A stretch of DNA of 64,000 bases. Source: Ceratopteris richardii. Taxonomy: Eukaryota > Streptophyta > Polypodiopsida > Polypodiales > Pteridaceae. Below the pieces are notes generated by a model. It saw only the letters and a list, made by a program, of their open reading frames with translations. It ran no database searches and was not told the DNA's origin. The stretch's first letter is position 1. Each line of letters starts with the position of its first letter. The DNA lies in NCBI GenBank assembly GCA_020310875.1, contig CM035407.1:64750158-64814157 (forward strand). Reading direction: 5' to 3'. A program made the translations under genes and the position numbers. Shown piece by piece: positions 31,408 to 41,214 of this stretch.

Positions 31408-32897
31408 TCGCTTATGCAGATTTTGAATGAGAATACAAATCATTCCATTTGTGATGCAAATATTCATGATGCACTTACCAATGAGAGACTAGATATCAAT
31501 GAGGCAACTTTGATGCCAAAATGGTTGGTGTAGAGTTTGAGATGTAGTAAGGTAGATGCATCTATGCCTTATCCTACTTGCTTAGGCTTTAATGATGCTT
31601 CCTTTGCATCTGATTGTTATGCAATGGCTGTCTCTAGCCTTTATGATGAGAACCATTTGTTTTCCTTTCATGAGGCAAAAAATCTAAATATGATGCCATT
31701 ATGAAGAATGGTACTTGATCTTTGTGTGAGTTGCCTCCTAACAAGAAGGTCATTGGCACTAAATGGGTCTAGAAGTTGAAGCAAAAGCATGATGGTAATA
31801 TTGATTCCTATAAGGCTAAGCATTTCTTCACTTGCAACTCACAATGGCTGGAATGTACATCCCAGCCATTGCAACTCACAATGGCTAGAATGTACATTAG
31901 TTAGATGCTAAAATTGCATTCTTGAGTTAGGATTTACATGAAAAGTGTATCTTTTTAAGCCTCTTGGTTTTGTGCAAAAAGGGTATGAAAGGAAAGTGTG
32001 TATGTTAAAGAAGATATTTTATGGATTAACACAAGCAACATGTACTTGACATGAGAAGATATGTACCTACTTGTTAGCACATGGATTTCAAAATAATCCA
32101 ATTGAAATCACCTTGTATGTGAAGCATAAAAATGATGCACTTCTAATCGTTGTTGTTTACGTTGATGACATGCTAGTCACTGGTCCTAATGAGATGCATA
32201 TTTCTCATTTTAAGGCTGACTTGTATGCCCCTTTTGAAATGAGATATTTGGGATATTTGCATATATTTGGGCATTCAGTTTATGAAAGTTGTTGGTGGCA
32301 TTGCTTTGTGTCAAACTAAATACATTGAAACTTTGTTGCAATGTTTTAGTCTTGAGGACTATAAACCTATTTCCACTCCAATGGAAACATTTTTACGAAT
32401 TTTTGTGATGTTGAAGATGCATTTGATGTTTGTCTCCATCAACAAGTTGTTGGATGCCTTATTTATGTATGCATCACTTGGTGTGAAATGAGTTTGTTGT
32501 CTCTCAAAATGAGCATATTTATGCATAACCTAGGAGCAAAGGATCAGTAAGTGCATTTCAATATTTTTCACTACTTACCTGGTACTTGATAGCTTAGGTT
32601 ACTTTATCCCATAGGTGGGATCAACACCGCTAGATTTACATGTTATTTTTTACTCTTTTAGGCCGGTTGTCATGATACTTGTGTGTCCACAAATGGTTTT
32701 TGCTTCATGGTTGGTAGCTCATGCATATGTTGGTTGAGTAAGAAGTATTCTAATATGACCACTTCTAGTTGTGAGGTTGAGTATAAGATAACTTTCATAG
32801 CTATTATTGAGTGTGTGTGGCTCATATACCTTATGGATGATTTGGGTGTTGGTTAGACATCTACCACCACCACATTTACTAACAACGAAAGTGCATT
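31408..32897 (+). pseudogene. Decayed copia (D, family B relative): RT and RNase H
   Basis: Parallels 1880-3430 of the intact family-B element: DANIHDALTNERLDI and MPKWLV near 31490, VVYVDDMLVTGPNEMH near 32160, and a CEVEYK-like RNase H start near 32770. Many stops and deletions are present. A short duplication (aatggctggaatgtacatcccagcc) is at 31841-31897. The reading is cut at 32897 by a CACTA transposon (TSD ATT) and resumes at 38994. Confidence 0.85.
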
Positions 32898-32928
32898 CAC
32901 TACTAGGAATATGGGCATATAGCGACGG
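32898..32928 (+). repeat. CACTA 5' terminal inverted repeat
   Basis: CACTACTAGGAATATGGGC followed by ATAGCGACGG. It pairs with 38963-38993 except for several changes. Confidence 0.88.
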
Positions 32929-33200
32929 TTAAGGCGACACAAATTTGTCGCTATAAAATTGCAACATGCATCGTAATGAGCGTCACGCACGGACCGTCGA
33001 TTAAACGACGAAATGAACGATGCGTTTTGCGACTTGTACTGCGACGGGACCTGCGACGCTCGCCTGTAGCGACGCTCGCCTGTAGCGTCGCTTATACGTG
33101 GGTTCAAAAAGCGATGCTTTGTACGTCGCATAAGCGACGCTGTGTGGACGTCATTTATGCGACGCATCTCATCGCTTACACGACGGTCTGTTGACGGGAA
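32925..33200. repeat. CACTA 5' subterminal GCGACG array
   Basis: Many direct and inverted copies of GCGACG, GCGACGCTCGCC, ACGACG and variants (for example gcgacgctcgcctgtag twice in a row near 33053-33083). Arrays like this are transposase-binding sites in known CACTA elements. Confidence 0.8.
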
Positions 33201-33214
33201 AAAAATAAAATATT

Positions 33215-33262
33215 GGAGGCTCTTCGATCAGCATTTTCATGCATCTGATCGAAGAGCTCTCC
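33215..33262. repeat. Inverted repeat with a 13-bp stem
   Basis: GCTCTTCGATCAG (33219-33231) is exactly complementary to CTGATCGAAGAGC (33245-33257), with a 13-nt loop and partial GGAG/CTCC extension. The element continues with a TC-rich run at 33325-33385. Confidence 0.8.
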
Positions 33263-33740
33263 AACGTTCGTAGTTGCGCTGCGCTTACGAGCTAAAGCAA
33301 GTATATGCAGGTCTCTGTTTCTCTCTTTCTACATCTTTTCCGCTTTGATTTTCTCTCTCTCTCTGTCTCTCTCTCGCTTTGTTGACTCTCTCTCTTGTTC
33401 TCCTAATTGTTGACTCTTGTTCTTGAAATGTTATAGAAGTTCAAGTTTGCCAACATCTATATATCTACATGTTAAGAATACAACATGAACGAAAGAAAGG
33501 AGAAAATAATACTACATACATGCAACTTTGCATCGGTATATTTATTGCGATATTATTGGTTAAGATTTCAATCATCCACAATTTACTAGAGTGGTTCATA
33601 ATTCATGAGTAGTTGCTTAGATGGATATAGGTGACATGATATTTGGAGAACTCCAAAGAGATTTTTTAAAAATATTGAAATAAAAAAAAAACAACATATT
33701 GGGTGTCATTAGCTAGTATGAATATGATGTTTGATATTCA

Positions 33741-33965
33741 AGAACTGTGGTGATAGGGTTCTTCCATCTGCAAATATCAGAAAACCACCTCCCAACGGCG
33801 ATCATACCCGACAGAACACCCAAGATCCTGAACCACTTAGCCTTGCTCTTGCGCATGCTCCACAGATTGCTATCCACATCATTGTCAACTACATCCTTGA
33901 CAGTGAACTCGTGAATGCTGGTGTCAATACCTTTCATATCTTCATCCATTGGTGTCAATATTCTA
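33741..33965 (-). pseudogene. Captured MCTP gene fragment (copy 1)
   Basis: The minus strand reads DVDSNLWSMRKSKAKWFRI, LSGMIAVGRWF, then DICRWKNPITTVL. These are landmarks of the C-terminal region (PRT_C domain) of plant multiple C2-domain and transmembrane proteins, ER-plasma membrane tethers at plasmodesmata. Only about 70 residues are present, with no C2 domain and no membrane segments, so it is a captured fragment and not a gene. A nearly identical copy is at 34725-34945. The reading ends at VLEY near 33733 where captured DNA stops. Confidence 0.8.
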
Positions 33966-34127
33966 CCCACAGAATGCCTTCATTCATAAAAAATATTATT
34001 ATGAAAGTATTATTGTAATTAATACACACGTAGCATATGATCTCATTACATAAATTTGTAATTAACGTTTTCCAACAAACTCTAAAATTACTCTTACAAG
34101 TCTCATCGCCAGCAAAGTGCTTCTGTC

Positions 34128-34286
34128 ATGGGAGCTAGACGTAAGACCGAAACATACAAAGGCCTTCATTCTCCTTCCTCTTGGGCTAGCCATTCTCCTT
34201 CATCACCGCTCTTGTTCTTGAACCTTCCGGCGGAGGAGCTTGCTACCATGCGACTTACAATGAATGCGTCACACAACTTCTGTTTG
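34128..34286 (+). pseudogene. Captured DCD-domain gene, exon 1 (copy 1)
   Basis: Starts MGARRKTETYKGLHSPSS and ends NASHNFCLVYF in the genomic reading. Its exon equivalent ends CTGTTTG at 34286 before GTATAC. Compared with copy 2 (35028-35205) it lacks about 19 bp (VVIFGCDH). That loss removes the start of the DCD (development and cell death) domain. Confidence 0.75.
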
Positions 34287-34390
34287 GTATACTTTATCTA
34301 TCCTCTTACTTTCTATCACATATATACGTCTCTCCCTTTAAACCATATGCATGAACAATAGCTTGATCATCAACTCTTCTGCATGTCCAG

Positions 34391-34561
34391 GCCTTCGAGC
34401 TTCTCATATCATCTATGTAAAGAATGTCCGACCAGGGATGCCACTATTTTTGTTTAATTACATTGAAAAAAGGTATTTCTGAGGCAGATAGCTATGGAGA
34501 GATGAACATCAATCCATATGCCTGGACTGATGGGAAGCAGAAGACACGTTTTTCAGCTCAG
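34391..34561 (+). pseudogene. Captured DCD-domain gene, exon 2
   Basis: After an intron-like GT...AG (34287-34390) the reading is ASHIIYVKNVRPGMPLFLFN then, after a one-base frameshift in a run of A, SYGEMNINPYAWTDGKQKT and RFSAQ. These are the conserved core landmarks of the plant DCD domain. A second GT...AG intron (34562-34641) follows. Preserved introns show that genomic DNA was captured and not an mRNA copy. Confidence 0.8.
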
Positions 34562-34641
34562 GTTCTTTGCTTAGATTTAATAATCTCTGATATTACATTA
34601 GATCATTGTTTGAGGTGTAATGAGGTTTTGTTTACATGTAG

Positions 34642-34711
34642 GCACGCATACGGGTGAGATGTCAGTGTGCACCATTGACAGAAAGCATATACAAGGGAGC
34701 ATTAGCAGCGA
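34642..34711 (+). pseudogene. Captured DCD-domain gene, exon 3 start
   Basis: After TTTACATGTAG the reading is ARIRVRCQCAPLTESIYKGA, the DCD C-terminal half that normally follows SAQV. It is cut near 34711 where the second MCTP copy begins. The rest of the exon is found as the 173-bp tandem units at 35304-36645. Confidence 0.75.
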
Positions 34712-34724
34712 AGAGGAAATGGAC

Positions 34725-34945
34725 GAGAACTATGGTGATAGGGTTCTTCCATCTGTAAATATCAAAAAACCACCTCCCAACGGCGATCATACCCGATAGA
34801 ACACCCAAGATCCTGAACCACTTAGCCTTGCTCTTGTGCATGCTCCACATATTGTTATCCACATCATTGTCAACTAGATCCTTGACAGTGAACTCGTGAA
34901 TGCTGGTGTCAATATCTTTCATATCTTCACCCATTGGTGTCAATA
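34725..34945 (-). pseudogene. Captured MCTP gene fragment (copy 2)
   Basis: Nearly identical to 33741-33965 (MTPMGEDMKDIDTSIHEF, NNMWSMHKSKAKWFRI, FFDIYRWKNPITIVL). The MCTP-DCD block was duplicated in direct orientation about 985 bp apart inside the transposon. Confidence 0.8.
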
Positions 34946-35027
34946 TTTACATAAATTTGTATTAACGTTTTCCAACAAACTCTAAAATTACTCTTACAAG
35001 TCTCATCGCCAGCAAAGTGCTTCTGTC

Positions 35028-35205
35028 ATGGGAGCTGGACGTAAGACCGAAACATACAAAGGCCTTCATTCTCCTTCCTCTTAGGCTAGCCATTCTCCTC
35101 CATCATTGCCCCCGTTCTTGAACCTTTCGGCGGAGGAGCTTGCTGTTGTGATTTTTGGCTGTGACCATGCGACTTACAATGAATGCATCACACAGCTTCT
35201 GTTTG
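35028..35205 (+). pseudogene. Captured DCD-domain gene, exon 1 (copy 2)
   Basis: MGAGRKTETYKGLHSPSS, a stop, then LNLSAEELAVVIFGCDHA and NECITQLLFG. VVIFGC...TYNECITQLLFG is the start of the DCD domain. An intron-like GTATAC (35206) to CTGCAG (35303) follows, joining directly to exon 3 sequence, so exon 2 is missing in this copy. Confidence 0.8.
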
Positions 35206-35303
35206 GTATACTTTATACCACCTCTTACTTTCTATCACAGATATACGTCTCTCCCTTTAAACCATATGCATGAACAATAGCTTGATCATTAGCTTTTCTG
35301 CAG

Positions 35304-36645
35304 GGAGCATTAGCAGCGAATTATGTGAATTATTCATAAGAGAAAATCCTATTTGAGTTAATTCATGTGTGACAGATAAGCTTATATCTCTTTTCATGTA
35401 GGCTCGTTGAGTGTCAGTAGACATGTTGTGGGTTTACAACGTGGGTCCATCAACAAAGGAGAAGAATATACAAGGGAGCATTAACAGAGAATTATGTGAA
35501 TTATTCACAGGAGAAAAACCTATTTGAGTTAAATCATGTGCAGACAGATAAGCTTATATCTCTTTTCATGAGAAACTCGTTGAGTGTCAGTAGACAAGTT
35601 GTGGGTTTACAATGTGGGTCCATCAACAAAGGAGAAGAATATACAAGGGAGCATTAGCAACAAATTATGTGAATTATTCACAGGAGAAAAACCTATTTGA
35701 GTTAATTCATGTGCAGATAGATAAGCTTATATCTCTTTTCATGAGAAACTCGTTGAGTGTCAGTGGACAGGTTGTGGGTTTACAATGTGGGTCCATCAAC
35801 AAAGGAGAAGAATATACAAGGGAGCATTAGCAGCGAATTATGTGAAGTATTCACAGGAGAAAACCTATTTGATCAGTTAATTCATGTGCGGACAGATAAG
35901 CTTATATCTCTTTCATGAGAAACTCGTTGAGTGTCAGTAGACAGGTTGTGGGTTTACAATGTGGGCCCATCAACAAAGGAGAAGCATATACAAGGGAGCA
36001 TTAGCAGCAAATTATGTGAATTATTCACAGGAGAAAAACCTATTTGAGTTAATTCATGTGCAGACAGATAAGCTTATATCTCTTTTCATGAGAAACTCAT
36101 TGAGTGTCAGTAGACAGGTTGTGGGTTTACAACGTGGGTCCATCAATAAAGGAGAAGAATATACAAGGGAGCATTAGCATTGAAGTATGTGAATTATTCA
36201 CAGGAGAAAAACCTATTTGAGTTAATTCATGTGCGAACAGATAAGCTCATATCTCTTTTCATGAGAAATTCGTTGAGTGTCAGTAGACAGGTTGTGGGTT
36301 TACAACGTGGGCCCATCAACAAAGGAGAAGCATATACAAGGGAGCATTAGCAGCGAATTATGTGAATTATTCACAGGAGAAAAACCTATTTGAGTTAATT
36401 CATGTGCAGACAGATAAGCTTATATCTATTTTCATGAGAAACTCGTTGAGTGTCAGTAGACAGGTTGTGGGTTTACAACGTGGGTCCATCAACAAAGGAG
36501 AAGCATATACAAGGGAGCATTAGCAGTGAATTATGTGAATTATTCACAGGAGAAAATTCTATTTGAGTTAAATCATGTGCAGACAGATAAGTTTATATCT
36601 CTTTTCATGAGAAACTCGTTGAGTGTCAGTAGATAGGTTGTGGGT
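35304..36645 (+). repeat. 173-bp tandem array built from a DCD exon (about 8 units)
   Basis: Units recur every 173-174 bp (catcaacaaagga at 35448, 35621, 35794, 35968, 36141, 36314 and 36488). Each unit contains the DCD exon 3 reading IYKGALAANYVNYSQEKN then FELIHVQTDKLISLF, followed by a short tail (RNSLSVSRQVVGLQ). Because 173 is not a multiple of 3, no long frame crosses units. The last unit decays at about 36640, with partial copies at 36680-36750. Confidence 0.9.
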
Positions 36646-36759
36646 TTACACATAGACACACACATACACACACATACACATAGATAAGCTTATATCTCTT
36701 TTCATGAGAAACTCGTTGAGTATCAGTAGATAGGTTGTGGGTTTACACATAGACACATA

Positions 36760-38600
36760 GACACATAGACACACACGTATGGCAATCTGTTAACCATTTA
36801 TTGCAAACAGGACACTGCATTATTTCGTTGTCATGCACAACTACACTGCCTAAATATGTGTACTCTATACCAGGGAGAAAGGTCATATTTAAGACCTGTA
36901 TCCCTGTGTGAATGCATGTGTATGTGTGTGAATGCATCATTATGTGTGTATGTGTGTATGCATTTGTATGTGTGTGAATGCATCATTAAGGTTGTATGTG
37001 TCTATGTGTGTATGTGTGTGTATGTGTGTGTATATGTGTGTGTATGTGTGTGCACGTCTATGTGTATGTGTGTGTGTCTATGAGTGTGGATTTGTTTATG
37101 TGTGTGTATGTGTCTATGGGTGTGTATGTGTCTATGTGTGTGTGTGTATGCATGTATGTATGCATATGTGTGTGTATATGTGTGTATGCTTTATGTATGC
37201 ATATGTGTGTGTATGCATTATGTATGTGTATGTATGCATGTGCATTATGTATGCATATGCATTATGTATGTGTATTTATGCATGTGCATTATGTATGCAT
37301 ATGCATTATGTATGTGTATGTATGCATGTGCATTATGTATGCATATGTGTGTGTATGCGTGTAAGTATGTATGTATGTATGCATATGCATATGCATATGT
37401 ATGCATGTATGTGTATGTGTGTGCATGTCTCTCTATGTGTGTGTGTATGCATATATGTGTGTGTATGTGTGTATGTGTATGTATGTGTGTGTATGCATAT
37501 GTGTGTGTATGTGTGTATGTGTGTATGTGTGTATGTGTGTGTATGTGTGTGTGTATGTGTGTGTATGTGTGTATGTGTGTGTATGCGTGTGTATTGTGTA
37601 TATGTGTGTATGTGTGTATGTGTGTATGTGTGTGTATGTGTATGTGTATATGTGTGTGCATGTGTATGCATGATGTATGTGTATGTCTACATGTGCATTA
37701 TGTATGCATATGTGTGTGTACGTATATATGTGTGTCTGCATGTATATGTGTGTGTGTATGTATGTATATGTGTGTGTATGCAACATTATGTGTGTATGTG
37801 TGTATACGAGTGTGTATTTGTGTGTGTATGTGTGTGTGTATATATGTGTATGTGTGTTTGTGTGTCTATGTGTGTATATGTGTGTGTATGCATATGTATG
37901 TGTGTGTGTATGTGTCTATGTGTGTATGTGTATGCATGTATGTATGCATATGTGTGTGTATGTGTGTGTATGCTTTATGTATGCATATGTGTGTGTATGC
38001 ATTATGTATGTGTATTATGTATGCATATGCATTATGTATGTGTTTGTATGCATGTGCATTATGTATGCATATGCATTATGTATGTGTATGTATGCATGTG
38101 CATTGTGTATGCATATGTGTGTGTATGCATGTAAGTATGTATGTATGTATGCATATGCATATGCATATGTATGCATGTATGTGTATGTGTGTGCATGTCT
38201 CTCTATGTGTGTGTGTATGCATATATGTGTGTGTATGTGTGTATGTGTGTATGTGTGTGTGTATGTGTGTGTGTATGTGTGTGTATGCATGTGTATATGT
38301 GTGTATGTGTGTGTATGTGTATGTGTATATGCGTGTGCATGTGTATGCATTAGTATGTGTATGTTTGCATGTGCATTATGTATGCATATGTGTGTGTATG
38401 TATATATGTGTGTGTGCATGTATATGTGTGAGTGTATGTATGTATATGTGTGTGTATGCAACATTATGTGTGTGTGTATATGTGTGTGTATTTGTGTGTG
38501 TATGTGTGTGTGTATATGTGTATGTGTGTGTGTGTGTCTATGTGTGTATATGTGTGTGTGTATGCATATGTATGTGTGTGTAAGTGTGTGTGCGCATACC
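36760..38600 (+). repeat. TATGTG/TATGCA minisatellite inside the CACTA element
   Basis: About 1.7 kb of (TATGTGTG)n with TATGCAT and ATTATG variants from about 36900. A higher-order repeat of about 770 bp is visible: gtaagtatgtatgtatgtatgc starts at 37361 and again at 38131 with the same following variants. Long low-complexity ORFs of Cys/Val/Tyr/Met run through it; they are artefacts of the repeat. Confidence 0.92.
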
Positions 38601-38604
38601 TGGT

Positions 38605-38970
38605 CTCTCTCTCTCTCTCTCGCGCGCTCTCTCTCTCTCTCTCGTTCTCTTGCTTTCGTCCAGATCTCGGCACAAATGTGCCGAGAGAAATCGAAATTTT
38701 TTTTGAACATTCTAAAGCGTCGCTTACGCGACGCTCTCGAAAGGACGACGCATATGCGACGCTCTCCAGTTTGCCCACGTCACCCATACCGTCGCTAGCA
38801 AGCGACTCTATTTGCAACGCAAAGATTAGCATCGCATAAGCGACGCAAGCTTTAGTCTGCGACGTACCCCGCCTAAAAATCAAAATTTCGAAAACAGGAC
38901 CGTCGCTTACGCGACGTTAGCGTCGCACAAGCGACGGTCCCCGTTTTTTTTCCGATTTCGCGGCGTCGCT
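38605..38970. repeat. TC run and CACTA 3' subterminal GCGACG array
   Basis: A (TC)n run at 38606-38650 is followed by cgtcgcttacgcgacg and many related direct and inverted copies up to 38965, mirroring the 5' subterminal array. Confidence 0.82.
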
Positions 38971-38993
38971 ATGCCCCCCTATTTCTTGTAGTG
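38963..38993 (-). repeat. CACTA 3' terminal inverted repeat
   Basis: Reverse complement reads CACTACAAGAAATAGGGGGG then CATAGCGACG. It is followed by ATT, the target duplication. Confidence 0.88.
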
Positions 38994-39500
38994 ATTGGCA
39001 GTTGTGAGGAAGCCAATGTTCCATGCTTAAACTAAGCAAATTGAGGTGCATTAGCACTATGTCAAGAAAAGACTCTTCTAGAGAGATTAGTTTGGCATAT
39101 GTGCCCACATAGGATAATATTACAAACCTTTTCACAAAGGCTCTAACTTGTGAGAATTTCGAAGCTTTATGCAAAGCTTTGGGCTTACTTCCTTTTGTGG
39201 ATTGACCTCACTTCACATTATTACCTCCTTACACATGAGTGTGAGCCCCTTGTTCACCACCACTTCGAGGGGGATTACTTAGTATATTTTGGTAGTGGTG
39301 TGTTCGAGCACGCTTAGTACTTTCAGGGTTCTTTTTCCCTCTTTAGGGGCAATTTTCCCCTAGCTTCTGTATACAACCATATTCCTTAAAGCCTACTCAT
39401 CTTTGTACATTCATCACTTAATAATACAAATTGTGTTGTGCTCCCAATCTTTTTCTTCTTGCTCTTGCTGATTGTGTGTTTCGAATGCCTTAACTCCACC
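38994..39500 (+). mobile_element. Copia D: RNase H end, purine tract and 3' LTR
   Basis: Continues the RNase H reading from 32894 (landmarks VPMFHA-like and TKQIEVH near 39030). A purine tract GAGGGGGATTA is at about 39266-39276. An LTR from about 39276 to 39500 resembles the family-B LTR (gtatattttggtagtgg, cttttcc... caattgtgttgtgctcc, taactccac). Confidence 0.85.
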
Positions 39501-39857
39501 AAGAAATATGAAAAAAATAAAAAGAATATAACTAAACATGTATGTTTTATCAATGAGAATAGAAATATGAATTAAAAACATTATAAATAAAATATACATA
39601 TAAAAGTGTATAAAGATTAAATAAAATATAAACATATTAAATTTAGATAAAATATAAATAAAAATATAAAGAAATAAAAATGTATAAATAAAAAAATATG
39701 TGTAAAAAAGTATAAAAAGTAAAAAATTGTAAATAAACATGTATATTTATTAATTATAGAATAGAAATATAAGTAAAATTATAGACATATAAAGATATAT
39801 CGAAGATAAACTAATATATATTATGCATAAGCATATAAATAGGAATAAACAAAGTTT

Positions 39858-39955
<98 letters not shown>

Positions 39956-40250
39956 AGAATATAAATATAAAAATATATTTGAAAAGTAAAATATAAATAT
40001 ATAAATTAAAACAACAAAAATAATATAAATAAAGGAATAGTTTTTATTAATAACAAAATAAAAGTACAAAAAATAGTGCAAATAGAATGAACATCTTGAA
40101 ATATATAAACAAAATATAATATAATATAAATATACGTATATAAATTAAAATAAAGAAAACATGAAATATAAATAAAATACGAATATAAAAGGCATAAAAT
40201 AAAATAAACATATTAACTTATTCTCATACGTCAGAGCTTTATTATATAAT
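39501..40250. other. AT-rich intergenic stretch
   Basis: Very high A+T, with runs of aaataaa and tataaa. No gene or element end was recognised. Apparent ORFs are Ile/Tyr/Phe-rich and look like chance. Confidence 0.6.
39863..39951. repeat. (TA)n microsatellite
   Basis: About 44 uninterrupted TA units, flanked by AT-rich DNA. Confidence 0.95.
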
Positions 40251-40542
40251 GGAAAAAAAAGACTGGACTTAGAGCGACCCAAAGGGACGTTCGTACCGGA
40301 GTCCAGTCCCGCCGAAGGAACCATTACTATGAAAATGGTAAATGCGCGAGCTCTTTACCAGCCGCAGGTGATCGACGATCTGCTCGAGATAATGCACTCT
40401 TCAGCCCTGCTAAATGCTGTTTACGCTCAAATCTTACCTTCAAGTCGTACTCAACCTCTTCCACTATTGATCACCTACTCGACGCCACACCCTACGAGGA
40501 TGGTATATATAGAATCTGTTTTGCTATTGCCGACTCTCAAAG

Positions 40543-40548
40543 GTAAGT
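40543..40548 (+). promoter_or_regulatory. Candidate 5' splice site of a PPR 5'UTR intron
   Basis: AAAGGTAAGTAA is a near-perfect donor. Acceptor-like sites (TTTCAG or TGCTCAG) lie at about 41024, 41107 and 41197, all before the PPR start codon at 41215. TATATATA at about 40504-40511 could be a TATA box, but it is too close to this donor to serve a transcript using it. An upstream TATATAA is near 40240. Confidence 0.35.
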
Positions 40549-41214
40549 AATGAACTCTTTAGGCCTCCTAGACACCTCTCATGCCCTACGCTCCGCTCCA
40601 ACTCCCGTTCCACTCTTTCTATTTTTCTTCAAAATTTCCTGTTTCATTCATTCAAGATGAGTTTCTGGCGGATCTCACTTTCTTATAGGAATTCCTAGAG
40701 CTGTAATCATCAACGTGCTCAGTCTTCACTTTCTGGGTGCATTCAGTCCTACACCGGCTTGATCGCTTTGTTGAAGTCTTGAATCGGTTCTTGAAGAGGA
40801 TGCTACTTGCAATCCCCGCATAGTCCACAATTCAGCTTCTCTCCTCAGATTGCGTAGTATTATTCGATTAAAGAAAAGAAATAAATTGAAAAAATAGTTG
40901 GTGCAACTTCTATCGTTTCGCAACAGAGACGGCATGGAGGGCGTACTGTCTGCTCCCTTTGAAGCGAAATGCACTTCCTACATTAGAAACGTCAAGATAT
41001 TTCCACATTCTATAGTTTCTTGCTCAGAAGAACGGCTTAGAGCCCACATTCAAACACACACAGGGTGTGAAGGTGTGAAATGTGGGCGTAGCCAGTGTCT
41101 CGTCTGTTTCAGATTAGAGGCTCCATTGCATGGAGAGCTTTTTATTTACTCCTGGTTGCTCCAGCCGATGCCTGATTAACGTGGAGGCATAGTTTCAGTA
41201 GGTTACGTAATCTG

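Larger units (their letters stand above)
32898..38993. mobile_element. CACTA (En/Spm-type) DNA transposon carrying host gene fragments
   Basis: Ends are CACTACTAGGAAT at 32898 and the reverse complement of CACTACAAGAAATAGG at 38993. The 3-bp target duplication ATT is at 32895-32897 and 38994-38996, matching the CACTA superfamily. Subterminal regions (32925-33200 and 38705-38970) are dense in GCGACG/CGTCGC motifs, the expected transposase-binding arrays. No transposase was found, so it is non-autonomous. The interior holds duplicated fragments of an MCTP gene and a DCD-domain gene, a 173-bp tandem array and a 1.7-kb TATGTG array. Removing it restores the copia D reading around CATTGGCAGTTGTGAGG. 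Confidence 0.93.

Noticed and set aside
35304..36645. Plain centromeric satellite
   Set aside because: Unit length fits, but it lies within transposon ends and each unit contains a DCD exon, so it is a local exon-derived array.
36932..38798. Several ORFs of 230-500 codons made of Cys, Val, Tyr, Met (plus) or His, Thr, Ile (minus)
   Set aside because: They run through a TATGTG minisatellite in several frames on both strands at once. Open frames there are a by-product of the repeat, so no protein is called.
32898..38993. Helitron or MULE as the gene-capturing element
   Set aside because: The ends are CACTA...TAGTG inverted repeats with a 3-bp target duplication and subterminal arrays, which fits CACTA; a Helitron would lack TIRs and TSD, and a MULE would give 9-bp duplications.
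39821..40081. Ile/Tyr-rich ORF across a TA repeat
   Set aside because: The TATATA run translates as alternating Ile and Tyr; there is no other evidence of coding.
40329..40550. A 73-codon upstream ORF as a separate gene
   Set aside because: No recognisable domain, and it overlaps a splice-donor-like site. More likely part of a 5' untranslated region.
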